Shown in pieces: positions 30,701-38,800 of a stretch of DNA of 64,000 nt. This DNA comes from Streptomyces uncialis (GTDB lineage: Bacteria > Actinomycetota > Actinomycetes > Streptomycetales > Streptomycetaceae). The stretch covers positions 1-64,000 of the forward strand of contig NZ_LFBV01000007.1 of NCBI RefSeq assembly GCF_001905345.1, in the 5' to 3' direction. The notes beneath the pieces were generated by a model. The model searched no databases and had not been told where the DNA came from. It saw only the letters and a program-made list of their open reading frames with translations. The first letter of the stretch is position 1. Every line of letters begins with the position of its first letter. A program made the translations under genes and the position numbers.

Positions 30701-32828
30701 CTTCGGCGCGCCGGGGGAGCGGATGTACCGCACCGGGGACCGGGTCCGCTTCCGGCCGGATGGCGAACTGGAGTTCCTCGCACGGACCGACCAGCAGATG
30801 AAGATCCGTGGCCACCGGGTCGAACCCGGCGAGATCGAGGCGGCGCTGGCCGCGTGCCCGGACATCGCACGCGCGGCGGTCGTGGTCCGGCAGGACCGGT
30901 TGGGCGTCCCTGTCCTGGTCGGCTACGTTGTCCCGGAACCGGGCGGACCGGCACCGTCGGCCGAGGCGCTCCGTAGCCGGCTGGCGGCGCTCCTGCCCAC
31001 GCCCATGGTGCCCGCCGCATTCGTGGAACTCGCCGAACTGCCCCTGACACGCAACGGCAAGGTCGACCGCCGGGCCCTCCCGGCACCCGCCCAGGACCCG
31101 GGCCCAGCTGCCGTCCGACCGCCCCGCAACCGAACCGAGACGGTGCTGTGCGAGGCGGTCGCCGAACTCCTCCGACTGGAACAGGTGGGCATCGACGACA
31201 ACCTGTTCGATCTTGGCGGGGACAGCATCCTGTTCATCCAGCTCGTCAGCCGGATGCGGACCGCCGGTCTGCTGCTCGGCGTCCGGGACGTGTTCACCCA
31301 CCAGACGGTCGCCGACCTGGCCCGCGTGGCCCGGCCGGTCGCCGAGCACCGGGACGTATCCGACGAGTCGGCGAGCGGTGTCCTGCCGCCCACGCCGATC
31401 ATGCACTGGCTGCGTGAACTCGGCGGCCCCGTGGAGGCGTTCAACCAGTCCATGACCGTGCGTGTTCCAGCGTCGGTGAACCGCGCCCGGCTGGAGGAAG
31501 CCCTTCAGACGCTGCTCGACAGGCACGACATGCTCCGCGCGAGGCTGCACTCGGACTGGACCCTGGAGGTCCCTGAGCCCGGTGCCTGCCGTGCCGCGCC
31601 GCTGCTGCGGCGGGCGGACGCAACCACCGCGGACGAATCCGTACGGGCCGCCGAGGGCGCGGCGGCCTGCGCACGCCTCGATCCGTGGAACGGCGTGATG
31701 CTGCAGGCCGTCTGGTTCGACGCCGGCCCGGCCCGGCCCGGACGACTGCTGCTGGTCATCCACCACCTCGTCGTCGACGGGGTCTCCTGGCGAATCCTGC
31801 TGCCGGACCTGGCGGCTGCCTACCGGGCCGCAGAGGCGGGCCGTGCGGCGGCACCAGCGCCGGTGACGTCCTCCTTCCGCGGCTGGGCCAGGCGACTTTC
31901 CGCCGCCGCACAGGACCCACAGCGGCTGGAGGAACTGCCGTGGTGGCGCCGTACTTCCGCCGCGGGACCCGGGCTGTTCGGCGAGGACGGTCCGGTGCCC
32001 GATCGGGACACCTTCGCCGACCTCGGCCGACTGCGTACCACCGTGCCCACGGAACTGACGTCGGCGATCCTCGGCGAGGTGAGCGCCGCCCTGAACCTCC
32101 GGGTGGACGAGGTCCTGCTGTCCGCCCTGGCGCTCGCGGCCGGCGAGTGGCGTCGCCGAGGGCGGCTCCCCGGCCAGGGCGTGCTCGTCGACGTCGAGGC
32201 CCACGGCCGGGACCTGTCCGGGGGAATGGAGGGAATGGACCTGTCCCGCACGGTCGGCTGGTTCACCCGGATGCATCCCGTCCGGCTCGACCCCGGCACG
32301 GTGCCGCCGCAGGACCTGCGTACCGGCGGCCATGCGGTGGAGCGCGCCGCGCGCCGGGTGAAGGAACAGCTGCGCGGGTGCCCCGACGGCGGAGCCGGAT
32401 ACGGCCTGTTGCGCTATCTGACGCCGGACGGCACCGGTGAGGCCCTGACCCGTCGCCGGGCCGAGATCGGATTCAACTACCTCGGCCGGTTCGAGGTCTC
32501 CGACGAGGCGGACTGGCTTCCGACCGCCGACCCCGTGCCCGTGCCGGCCGCCGATCCGCGGATGCCGGTGCCGCACACCCTCGAACTGACGGTTGTCTGC
32601 ACGGACCTGCTCCGGGGCCCGGAGTTCGCGGTCACCTGGAGTTGGGCGCGCGCCCTTCTCGGCGAACAGCAGGCGGCTGACTTCGCCGGCCTCTGGAACG
32701 AGACGCTGGCAGCGCTGTGCGCCCGCGCCTGCGCGGGAGGCAAGGCCGGCCGCACTCCTTCCGACGTCCCCCTGGTCTCGCTCAACCAGGAGGAACTGGA
32801 CCTGCTCGAAGAGAAGTGGAGTTTCTGA
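18747..32828 (+). CDS. NRPS1: four modules, C-A-T / C-A-T / C-A-T / C-A-T-E
   Basis: A 4693-residue peptide synthetase starting 71 bases after the P450, with AAGGGG upstream of the ATG. All domains carry their core motifs and there is no frame break. The first condensation domain resembles those of siderophore synthetases such as EntF, that is, one that takes an acyl or starter group or a chain from another protein. Pockets read by eye: module 1 DAWTAAAVCK, module 2 DIWEVTADDK, module 3 DMTKVGEVGK, module 4 DPFAWGSFAK. The terminal epimerisation domain sets a D-residue at module 4, which agrees with the D-acceptor-type C domain opening NRPS2. It makes four residues of the peptide and passes the chain to NRPS2, whose ATG overlaps its TGA. 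Confidence 0.95.
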   Translation: MLKSSHTDDASSAPLSPTQHAIWVACRADPDAPVYRAAECVQVEGPLDRALFEQALRRTVDDVDSLRARFVETADGPRQLIGALPPWEPAWLDFRSQPDPRAAVDEWIRKDLARLIDLAADRLFTFAVFRIADHTYLWYQGYHHIVIDGVGFALLNQRFAEAYNALTDGLAVPAASIGSVRSLVDDHEEYARSSQFLEDQAYWWDRFADLPEPGRLAGEPPAGWTVPVRRRAALPERSLDALRDARQRHGARTSRLMFAAAAVLVHRHSGAGDVVLGLPVTARVTETAKTAAGPLVNVLPLRLSVRPQTPVRELVEQVGAEIRAALAHQRYPGERLRQELRARGMGRSVWGPAVNVIPFHYGGRLGGARMVTSRNMSVRHIHDMSFSAYRRADGGLDIDLDADPRLYTDGEVAGHHEAFGQLVGEITEALDHPGRTIADLSTVGRERREALNGWGRPAGPPVPARTFSDLFREVAARHGDAPAVELAGAPCVGYTELDERADALAGLLLARGVGPESLVAVALPRSVDLVVAVLAVMRAGGAYLPVDPAYPRDRIVRMLADARPQCLLTVEGLAEQAGTEDTPVLLLDAPATREELSGTARASSGAAPAVAPDVRNTAYVIYTSGSTGVPKGVAVTHQGVAALAQAQQRAFRVGPGSRVLQFASISFDAAFWELAMALLSGGTLILAPHPDELLPPELGRLLSERRITHVTLPPAVLAALPDGAIPEGVTLAVAGEVCPPELVDTWSPGRKMINAYGPTETTVCCTTSEPLSGGTGSPVPIGSPFALSGIHVLDHALQPVQPGVAGEVYVTGPGLARGYLGRAGLTAERFVANPFTGDGDRMYRTGDLARWREDGRLEFIGRADQQVKIRGFRVELGEIESVLLASDGVRQAVAVLRTEGVREPQIVAYVVPEGTAALDVDAAHGRLAETLPAHMRPHAILELGALPVTPQGKVDRAALPAPSRTGGTTATDHGFVSPPLTPRERQLCALFAEILDIDADTVGIDRSFFEMGGHSLLAGQLVVRIRAELGAHCGMETVFLAPTVRELAERLGDRRAGSDDDPVRRGPVPALRDGDLELSFAQRRLWFLQQLEGPSTAYNIPLVLSLGGELDQSALAAALGDVVDRHETLRTLYQDRAGRPVRRILAEGGPAHPGLAVVATDDSRLRERLTEAAADTFDLSAEPPLRAVLFALDPGRHVLLLLLHHVAADAESLGPLMRDLLAAYEARRAGQVPALTPLPLQYADYTAWQRRMLGDEADPDSVSARQIAFWQKTLAGLPDHLDLPFDRPHPAGVSTAPAALTEIDLDPALHSRIAGLARSADASTFMVLQAALAALLTRLGAGDDIAVGAAVAGRSHTSLADLVGLFVNTVVLRTDTSGNPAFRELLGRVRRANAAAYSHQDLPFERLVEALKPPRSMSRHPLFQVMLSMDSSRRVLPSVAGLELELTGMPTGTAKFDLSFNVRESFTAEGDADGIRATLEYRADVFCPDTARALLERYVRLIEAVTQDPGTRIGDARILADDEHHRLLHDWNRTEAPHTLDDVVARVSAMADRRPDSVAVTDDDGDVTYRELVARMELVASRLRAHGAGPDTVVGVLADRSRWAVTAFLGVLAAGAAYLPLETGAPASRSAALLTDAGTRWLLADPRHGDLAAAVAKGAAGTVAVLELTGDGEEPIGGTRVTPAPDQLAYVIFTSGSTGRPKGAMVHHRGMNNHLLAKVESLTLTAEDTIVLNAPLTFDISLWQMVAALLVGSRTLAVGPDLAADPTGLFRSVARQGVTVLEVVPSLLRAVLEAWDDGTRVPPLPKLRWLVVTGEELPAELSRRWHARFPDIPVVNAYGPTECSDDVTHAIVAQPPTRTTAPIGRAIRNTRLYVLSDELQPVPVGVVGDLYVAGTGVGRGYLGDPAKTAGTFVADPFTADGGRLYRTGDRVRFLPDGQLEFLGRRDTQVKIRGRRIELGEVEAQMRAQPGVTDAVASVVTGLGGHPRLVGYIAGSQDTRAVREALSAQLPDHLVPSAVMALDAIPLTPNGKTDRKALPVPEMPGALSRAPGTPQEEILCGLFADVLGVDRVGTDASFFDLGGHSLLATRLVSRIRVKLGVEITLATLFRAPTPAGLARRLPGAGPARPALVRQTRPGVLPLSPGQQRLWFLHHLRPDSTEYHVPVVLDIEGPLDSAALAAALEDVVQRHEVLRTLYPADGPEPHQHVLPFAELRLELQETPVEQLSELVQARVDRPFSLATEPPVRAALLSTPGAEVLVLVLHHIAFDGWSLDVFLRDLDTAYRSRSAGQEPGWEPLPVQYADHALAQRQLLRDTSDAGGVLKDQLGFWHVALADLPEEVTLPTDRPRPAAPDFAGDIVPLGLDGQVWDGVRNLARTSGATVFMVLHAALTALLSRLGAGDDVPVGTVVAGRGDELLDDLVGFFGNTVTLRVSTAGNPPFADLLDRTRTADLAAFAHQDVPFEQVVEELNPRRSLSHHPLFQVMLALQDTPQTEPALGGLTVRRRFAGLGRAKFDLSFLLRSADDGLTGGVEYATELYDRSTVESLVTALRRVLTAVVADPGVRLGDIDLLGARERTDLVRHRNDTRHPVPYETVVEAFRAQAAKTPDAIAVSAPDAVLTYRDLDARTDRLAGMLTHRGAGPERFVAILLPRGAEQIVAVLAVLKSGAGYLPLDVDHPAERLQAVVGSARPVVAMTTALLAHRLPLPTLLVDQDPPGTAAPVPAPPRPGHPAYVIHTSGSTGTPKGVVIEHRALAHYVAWAATSYPGVGDRTLLHSPITFDMPVTTLFAPLVSGGRIDVGDLETGPTPDRGYSLLKMTPTHLAMLGEPHPQFAAGCDLVVGGEQLPAELAEAWLSRVPGMTIHNEYGPTEVTVGCVRFSASSSTRLPAGGVPIGRPVWNTAVYVLDAWLNPVPVGATGELYVSGAGLARGYLGAAGATAERFVADPWAQGRRMYRSGDLVRWTADGLLTFHGRADDQVKIRGFRVEPGEVEAVLGRHPVVSRAVVIAREQDLVAYVSATSAVTPGDLRAWAAQMLPAHLVPALFVVLAELPTTTSGKVDRRALPEASARGSGGALGDPVVEVLAGVFGEVLGAEQVGADDDFFDLGGHSLSLLRLVNRIRTVFGREVPARAVFEHPTVRSLAALLTGARDARPALRRGPRPQRVPLSSAQRRLWFLNRMNPEDWSYNVPLLLDLEGTLAPTALEAALADVVQRHEPLRTVLPGDDGEPWQEVLSGPEALPGIVTLEVTPEEVARKTEDAQRYAFDLAAEPPLRVWLLSTAPDRHRLLLLLHHVAVDGMSIGPLLRDLDEAYRARYAGRAPQWQPLAVDYADYAMWQRDMLDDPDTDSARNQGVAFWRSALAGLPHDLPLPVDRPRPAVPGLTGGVVPFTVDASRWGQIRSLARSCGASVFMVLHAAVTALLSRLAAGDDVPVGTPVAGRGDEALDGLVGFFVNTVVLRVSTAGNPSFAELVERTRESDLAAFTHQDVPFEQVVDEVNPARSLSRHPLFQVMVTLQNAPEAMAGLGDLTVSRTVPDITAAKVDLAFGFTDDADEGCRGAVQYSADLFDRSTVERLAAMLDRLLRAVVAEPGRAIADHDLLGPQDRDLLSRHGSGVRNGVAGLSITDAFAAQQARTPDAVAVTDGADALTYRQLDRKAELLADRLAELGVTAETNVAVLLERSRDLVVSALAVLKAGGTYVPFEPEDAPVRVGALARQADAVLLLTHTRLRDHDTVRDSWVPVVFADAHSRAGAPRRRRARRPAQLAYVMHTSGSTGTPKGVGISDASVVALAADRWWSHGAAERVLMHTSPAFDPATFELWVPLLTGGCSVVAPWRRHPEPHLLARAVAEHGITGVALSAAVFEALATADPSCLRGLQEVWTGGESMSPQATARVREAAPGTRLTNSYGPTETTFAVVQHTVDADGPAGRVPIGRPMDNVRCHVLDDRLRPVPLGVPGELYVAGPGLARGYLAQPGGSAERFVADPFGAPGERMYRTGDRVRFRPDGELEFLARTDQQMKIRGHRVEPGEIEAALAACPDIARAAVVVRQDRLGVPVLVGYVVPEPGGPAPSAEALRSRLAALLPTPMVPAAFVELAELPLTRNGKVDRRALPAPAQDPGPAAVRPPRNRTETVLCEAVAELLRLEQVGIDDNLFDLGGDSILFIQLVSRMRTAGLLLGVRDVFTHQTVADLARVARPVAEHRDVSDESASGVLPPTPIMHWLRELGGPVEAFNQSMTVRVPASVNRARLEEALQTLLDRHDMLRARLHSDWTLEVPEPGACRAAPLLRRADATTADESVRAAEGAAACARLDPWNGVMLQAVWFDAGPARPGRLLLVIHHLVVDGVSWRILLPDLAAAYRAAEAGRAAAPAPVTSSFRGWARRLSAAAQDPQRLEELPWWRRTSAAGPGLFGEDGPVPDRDTFADLGRLRTTVPTELTSAILGEVSAALNLRVDEVLLSALALAAGEWRRRGRLPGQGVLVDVEAHGRDLSGGMEGMDLSRTVGWFTRMHPVRLDPGTVPPQDLRTGGHAVERAARRVKEQLRGCPDGGAGYGLLRYLTPDGTGEALTRRRAEIGFNYLGRFEVSDEADWLPTADPVPVPAADPRMPVPHTLELTVVCTDLLRGPEFAVTWSWARALLGEQQAADFAGLWNETLAALCARACAGGKAGRTPSDVPLVSLNQEELDLLEEKWSF
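18780..21900 (+). other. NRPS1 module 1 (C-A-T), aromatic-type pocket
   Basis: The C domain has HHIVIDG (residues 143-149) and an EntF-like sequence. The A domain has TSGSTGVPKG and AYGPTETT. T serine lies in GGHSLLAG near residue 1015. Pocket DAWTAAAVCK differs from the phenylalanine code DAWTIAAICK at two conservative positions, so Phe or a similar aromatic residue is likely. Confidence 0.75.
21960..25105 (+). other. NRPS1 module 2 (C-A-T), acidic pocket
   Basis: C domain with HHVAADA (Ala in place of the motif's last Gly, catalytic His and Asp retained). The A domain reads FDISLWQ, VLEVVPS, AYGPTECSDD. Pocket DIWEVTADDK carries Glu at 278 and Asp at 330 and 331, which favours a basic side chain. 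The exact residue is not known to me. T serine in GGHSLLAT near residue 2082. Confidence 0.7.
25160..28190 (+). other. NRPS1 module 3 (C-A-T), asparagine-type pocket
   Basis: C domain HHIAFDGWS. The A domain reads FDMPVTTLF, LLKMTPT and NEYGPTEVTVG. Pocket DMTKVGEVGK is one conservative step per position from the Asn code DLTKLGEVGK. Asn (or hydroxy-Asn made elsewhere) is the likely residue. T serine in GGHSLSLL near residue 3105. Confidence 0.75.
28225..32740 (+). other. NRPS1 module 4 (C-A-T-E), unassigned pocket, D-residue
   Basis: C domain HHVAVDGMS, closely similar to the module 3 C domain. A pocket DPFAWGSFAK (FDPATFELW, VWTGGES, NSYGPTETTFA) matches no code I know. T has the GGDSI form that precedes E domains. 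The E domain (from about 31375) has HHLVVDGVSWRIL, VEAHGRD, YGLLRYL and FNYLGRF, so it should be active. Confidence 0.75.
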
Positions 32829-35800
32829 TGGACCGCTCCGGAGTCGTCGACGTACTTCCGCTGTCGCCCCTGCAGGAGGGCATTCTCTTCCACGCCCAGC
32901 TGGGCGACGGGCAGGCCGATCCCTATGTGGTGCAGCTCGTCCTGGCTCTCGACGGGCCGATCCGTGCCGACGGGCTGCGGCATGCCGCCGAGCGGATCTT
33001 GACACGGCACCAGAACCTGCGGGCCGCCTTTCTCAGCCAGCGCGAAGGCGCGCCCATCCAGGTCGTCCCGCGCCGCGTGGAGGTGGCATGGCAGCAGCAC
33101 GACCTGAGCGCACTGCCACTGCCGGAGCGGGAGACAGAACTGGCTCGGCTGCTGCAGGAGGACCGGGAGGCCGGATTCGACCTGGCCCGGCCGCCGCTGA
33201 TCCGGTTCGCCCTGGTCCGGCTGGCACCGGACGCACACCGCTTCGTGGTGACCAACCATCACATCCTGCTCGACGGCTGGTCCGGCCCGCTGATGCTGCG
33301 CGACCTGTTCTCCGTGTACGCCGCCGACGGCGACGACAGCCACCTGCCCGCGGTCACGCCGTACCGCGAGTACCTGCGGTGGCTGTCCGAACGCGACCGT
33401 GACGCCGCCCGGCAGGTGTGGGGCGAAGTGCTGTCAGGGCTTGACGGGGGGACCCTCGTCGCGGCGCCAGGCATCGGCCGGGCCGCTGCCCGGTCGTCGC
33501 GCCACGAGCACGTCACGGTGCAGCTGCCCCCCCAGGTCACCGACGCGCTGCGGGAGACCGCAAAGGGCCTGCGGGTCACGGTGAGCACTGCGGTGCACAC
33601 AGCCTGGGCCCTGCTGCTGGCCCGGCTGACCGGCCGGGTAGACCTTGTCTTCGGCAGCGTGGTCTCCGGCAGGCCCCCGGTGCTGCCCGGGATCGAGACC
33701 ATGGTCGGACTGCTGATCAACACGGTGCCGGTGCGCGTCAGGCTGGACCCGGCCGAATCGCTGGGAGAACTCGCCGCACGGGTCCAGCGCGAGCAGTCGG
33801 CGCTCGCCGACCACCAGTACCTGGGCCTGTCCGAGCTGCACCGGCCGGCAGGTGCCACCGAACTGTTCGACACGGCCGTGGTGTTCGAGAACTACCCGGT
33901 CGACCGGGACGGTGTGCAGTCCGTGCTCGACGGCGTACGGGTGTCGGTCGAGAGCGCCGAAGACGCCATGCACTACCCGCTGAGCCTCGGCGCCTCCTTG
34001 CGTGGCAGCGCGCTGGAGCTGAGGGTGATGCACCGAACCGACGTCTTCGACACCGAGCGGGCGCGGGCGATCGCCGACGGACTGGTCGACCTGCTGGGCG
34101 AACTGGCCACCCGGCCGGGCGTGGCCGTCGCCCGCACCGACACGCCGTTCCGGGCGGAAACAGCGCTGGCACTGACACACGCCCGCGGCTCGGCCACGGA
34201 CCTCGCGGCGACCGATCTGCCCAGCCTGATCGAGGCCCAGGCAGCCCGCACTCCGCACGCCGTCGCGGTCGTGGCCGAGGACACCGCGCTCACCTACGCC
34301 GAACTCGACGCCTGGGCCGACCGGCTCGCCGGACACCTCCTCCGACGGGGCGCCGGCCCGGAGCGCACGGTGGCCGTGGCCCTGCCCCGCTCGGCCGAAC
34401 TGGTGGTGGCGCTGTACGCGGTGCACAAAACAGGGGCCGCCTATCTGCCGATCGATCCCGGCTACCCGGCGGAGCGCATCGCGTTCATGCTGGCCGACGC
34501 GGAACCCGCGGTCGTCCTCGACGACCCGTCCGAGGTCCGCGCATCCCGGGCGGGGACCGGTTCCGCCCCGCCGAGGACCCTGTGGCCGGACAGCCCGGCC
34601 TACGTCATCCACACCTCGGGTTCCACCGGCCTGCCCAAGGGCGTCGTGGTCAGCCATGCCGCGATTCTCAACCGGCTGCGGTGGATGCAGGACACCTACG
34701 GGCTGCGCGCCGACGACCGGGTGCTGCAGAAGACACCGTCGAGCTTCGACGTGTCCGTCTGGGAGCTCTTCTGGCCTCTGATCACCGGGGCCACGTTGGT
34801 CCTCGCGCGGCCGGAGGGCCACAAGGACGCGCGCTATCTCGCGGAGTTCATCCAGGAGCAGCGGATCACCACGGCTCACTTCGTCCCTTCGATGCTGCAG
34901 ATGTTCCTGGAGGAACCGGCCGCGTCCGGATGCTCCTCGCTGCGACTGGTCGTATGCAGCGGCGAGGCGCTGCCCGTGGAACTGGCCGCGTCGTTCCGGC
35001 GCACCCTCGGCGCCGAGCTGGCCAATTTCTACGGTCCTACCGAAGCAGCCGTGGACGTGACGGCCTGGGACGTATGCGACGACACGGTCCCGATCGGCCG
35101 ACCCGGATGGAACACCCAGGCCCACGTGCTCGACCCCTACCTGCGCCCCACTCTGCCCGGAGTGCCTGGTGAGCTCCACCTGGCGGGCGCCCAGCTCGCC
35201 CGCGGCTACCTCGGCCGGCCGGGGCTGACCGCGGAACGATTCGTCGCCAACCCATGGACACCGGGCGAGCGGATGTACCGCACCGGTGACCTCGTCCGCC
35301 GCAGGGCCGACGGAATCCTCGAGTTTCTGGGCCGGACCGACGACCAGGTCAAGATCAGAGGCTTCAGGGTCGAACTGCGCGAAGTCGAGTCGGTGCTCGC
35401 ACGGCACCCCGGCCTCCGCCGGGCCGTGGTGGTGGCGCACGGCCAGGAACTGGCCGCCTACCTGCTCGCCCAGCCCGACACGGACATCTCCGCGGTCCGT
35501 GAATCAGCCTCCACGGTACTGCCGGAATACATGGTGCCCTCGTCCTTCACGATCCTGGACGAGATACCGATCGGGCCGAGCGGCAAGGTCGACCGCCGGG
35601 CGCTGCCCGCGCCGCACCGCCCCCACAGTGCCGGACGGCGCCCTCGCAACCCGCGCGAGGCGATCCTGTGCGACCTGTTCGCCGAGGTGCTGGGACTGGC
35701 CGGGACCGGCATCGACGACGACTTCTTCGCGCACGGCGGTCATTCGCTGCTCGCCACCCGGCTGGTCAACCGGATTCGCGCCACGCTCGGTGTCGAGGTC

Positions 35801-38800
35801 GCCCTCCGGCAGCTGTTCGAGACACCGACCGTGGCGGGCCTCGCGACCGTTCTGGACCCCGCTGCCGCCACCCGGCCGTCCCTGCGCCCCGTGCCGCGTC
35901 CCGAGCGCATCCCGCTGTCGTTCGCGCAGCGGCGGCTGTGGTTCATCAACCAGCTCGAGGGGCGGAGCCCGACGTACAACATTCCCGTCGTGCTGAACCT
36001 CGGAGGCATGCTGGACACGGAGGCGCTGCGCGCTGCCATGGCCGACGTGATGCTGCGACACGAGAGCCTGCGCACGGTCTTCCCGTCCCACGACGGCCTG
36101 CCGCACCAGGTGGTGCTGGCACCGGACGCCGTCGAGCCGCAGCTCACCGTGGCCGCCGTCGACCCCGACGCACTCGACGACGCGGTGCGCGCCGCGGTGG
36201 ACCACACCTTCGACCTGACCGCGGAACCACCTTTGCGGGCTTGGGCGTTCACGTCCCGGGCGTCCACCGAGGACCATGTCCTGATCCTGCTGCTCCATCA
36301 CATCGCCGGCGACGGCTCCTCGCTCAACCCGCTCCTCGGCGACCTGGCCACGGCCTACGCCGCGCGGCGCGACGGTGCGCGGCCCGACTGGGCGCCGCTG
36401 CCCGTGCAGTACGCCGACTACGCCCTGTGGCAGCACCAGATGTTCGGTGACGGCGAGGACACCGACAGCCTCATCGGCCGCCAGGTGACGTTCTGGACCA
36501 CCGTCCTCGACGGAGCCCCGGTGGAACTCGATCTGCCGACCGACCGGCCGCGGCCCGCGGTGGCCAGCTACCGCGGCGCCACCGTCGACTTCACTCTCGA
36601 CGCCGATCTGCACACCGAACTCGCCGACCTCGCCCGGACCGGCCGGGCCACCCTGTTCATGGTGCTGCAGGCTGCCTTCGCGGCACTCCTGACCCGACTG
36701 GGCGCCGGCACCGACATCCCGCTGGGCACACCTGTCGCCGGCCGGACCGACAACGCGCTCGACCGGCTCGTCGGGTTCTTCGTCAACACCCTGGTGCTGC
36801 GCTGCGACACCTCGGGCAACCCCGCGTTCCGTCAGCTCCTCGCCCGGGTCCGCGCCACCGACCTTGATGCCTACGCCCACCAGGACCTGCCCTTCGAGCA
36901 CCTGGTGGAGACGATGAACCCGGCACGCTCCCTGGCGGGCAACGCCCTGTTCCAGGTGATGTTCGCCCTGCAGAACGTCGACGGCGTCACGGTCGACCTG
37001 CCCGGCCTGACCGCCCAGCCCCGCCCGGTGCCCGCCCGCAACGCCAAGTTCGACCTTTTCGTCAGCGTGGCCGAGCGGCGTACGGCCGAGGGCGGACCCG
37101 ACGGGCTGTACGGGACGGTCGAGTACGCCTCCGACCTCTTCGACCGGGAGACCGTGGAACAACTCGTCGCCTGGTACGGCGAGTTCCTGCGGACCGTCGT
37201 GCGCGATCCCGCGACCCCCATCGAGCAGGTGGAGTTCCTCTCCCCGGCCGAGCAGCACGACTTGCTGGTGACGCGCAACCGGACGGACCGGCCCCTGCCG
37301 GCCCACTTCCTGCACGAACGCTTCCAGCAACAGGCCGCAGCCACACCGGACGCTCCCGCGGTGCGCTGCGGCCGCGACGAGCTGACGTACGCCCAGCTCA
37401 ACGCGCGCAGCAACCGCCTGGCCCGTGAGCTGATCGCGCACGGCGTCGGACCCGAACAGGTCGTCGCCCTGGCCGTCCCCCGCTCGGTCGACATGGTCGT
37501 GGCACTGCTCGCCGTCCAGAAGGCCGGGGGCGTGTACCTCCCCATGGACCCCACGCATCCTGCCGAGCGCTTGGAGTTCCTGCTCGGTGACGCCCGGCCG
37601 ACCCTCCTGATCACCACCCCGGACATCGCACCCCGCCTGCCTGCGGGGAACACCCCGATGTTCGTGCTCGGGGACCCCTCGGCCGAGCGAGCCCTGTCCG
37701 GGCGGGACGCCTCGGACCCGGCCGACGAGGACCGTGTCGCCCCGATCCTGCCCGACAACGCCTCCTACATCATCTACACCTCCGGCTCCACCGGCCGGCC
37801 CAAGGGCGTCGTGATCTCCTACCGGAGCATCATCAACAACCTGACGGGTTTCGCCGAGCGGTTCCCGATGAGCAGCGACGACTGCACGCTCGCCGTCGCT
37901 ACCGTCGCGTTCGACATCGTCGCGGTCGACGTCTATCTGCCCCTGCTGCACGGCGGACGCGTGGTCATCGCCGAGTCGGAGGCGGTCCGCCACCCCGCCA
38001 CGCTCGCCGAACTCGCCGTGCGCCATGACGCCACCGTCCTGCAGGCCACACCGTCGCTGTACCGCACGCTGCTCGCCCACGCGCCCGAAGGGCTGCGTGA
38101 GATGCGGCTGCTGGTCGGCGGCGAGACGCTGGGTGCCGGCCTCGCCGAGCGGATGCGGGCGGTGGGCTCCAGCGTCGTCAACCTCTACGGCCCCACCGAG
38201 ACCACCGTGTGGAGCACCCTGGCCGAAGTCGGCGACTCCCGGACGGTCGCCGACGGTCCGCCCCCGGTGGGCAGCCAGACCCAGAACGTCCGCATGTACG
38301 TGCTCGACCCCAGCCTGCGACCCGTGCCTGTCGGCGTCACCGGTGAGCTCTACATCGCCGGAACGGGCCTCGGCCGGGGATACCTCAACCGTCGGTCACT
38401 GACCGCGCAACGGTACGTTGCCGATCCCCTCGGCGAGCCGGGCAGTCGGATGTACCGCACCGGCGACCTGGTGCGGTGGCGCCGGGCCGGCGGACTGAAC
38501 TTCGTGGGCCGGGCGGACGACCAGGTCAAGGTGCGCGGTTTCCGCATCGAACTCGGTGAGGTCGAGGCGGCACTGTCCCGGCAGGACAACGTCGTGGAGG
38601 CCACCGTCCTGGCCGACGAGACGGGTGACGGCGAGCGCACGCTCGTCGGCTACGTCGTCCCCGGCACGGCGTGGTCCGCAGGTCGCGACGAGCCGGAGGA
38701 GAACGACCAGGTTAGCTCGTGGCGTGACCTCTACGACTCGCTCTACGCAGACCAGGTCGCCGACGGAGGTTTCTGGGAGGACTTCACGGTCTGGCAGAGC

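Noticed and set aside
32717..32827. Upstream extension of NRPS2
   Set aside because: The extra 37 codons are Arg/Pro-rich and overlap the end of NRPS1; the ATG at 32828 gives the usual C-domain beginning.
30063..33005. 980-codon open frame on the minus strand inside NRPS1, and similar long minus frames (26841-29576, 44234-47335, 47975-50584, 35504-38080)
   Set aside because: They mirror G+C-rich coding DNA, have no domain signatures and lie wholly inside NRPS genes whose motifs are intact.
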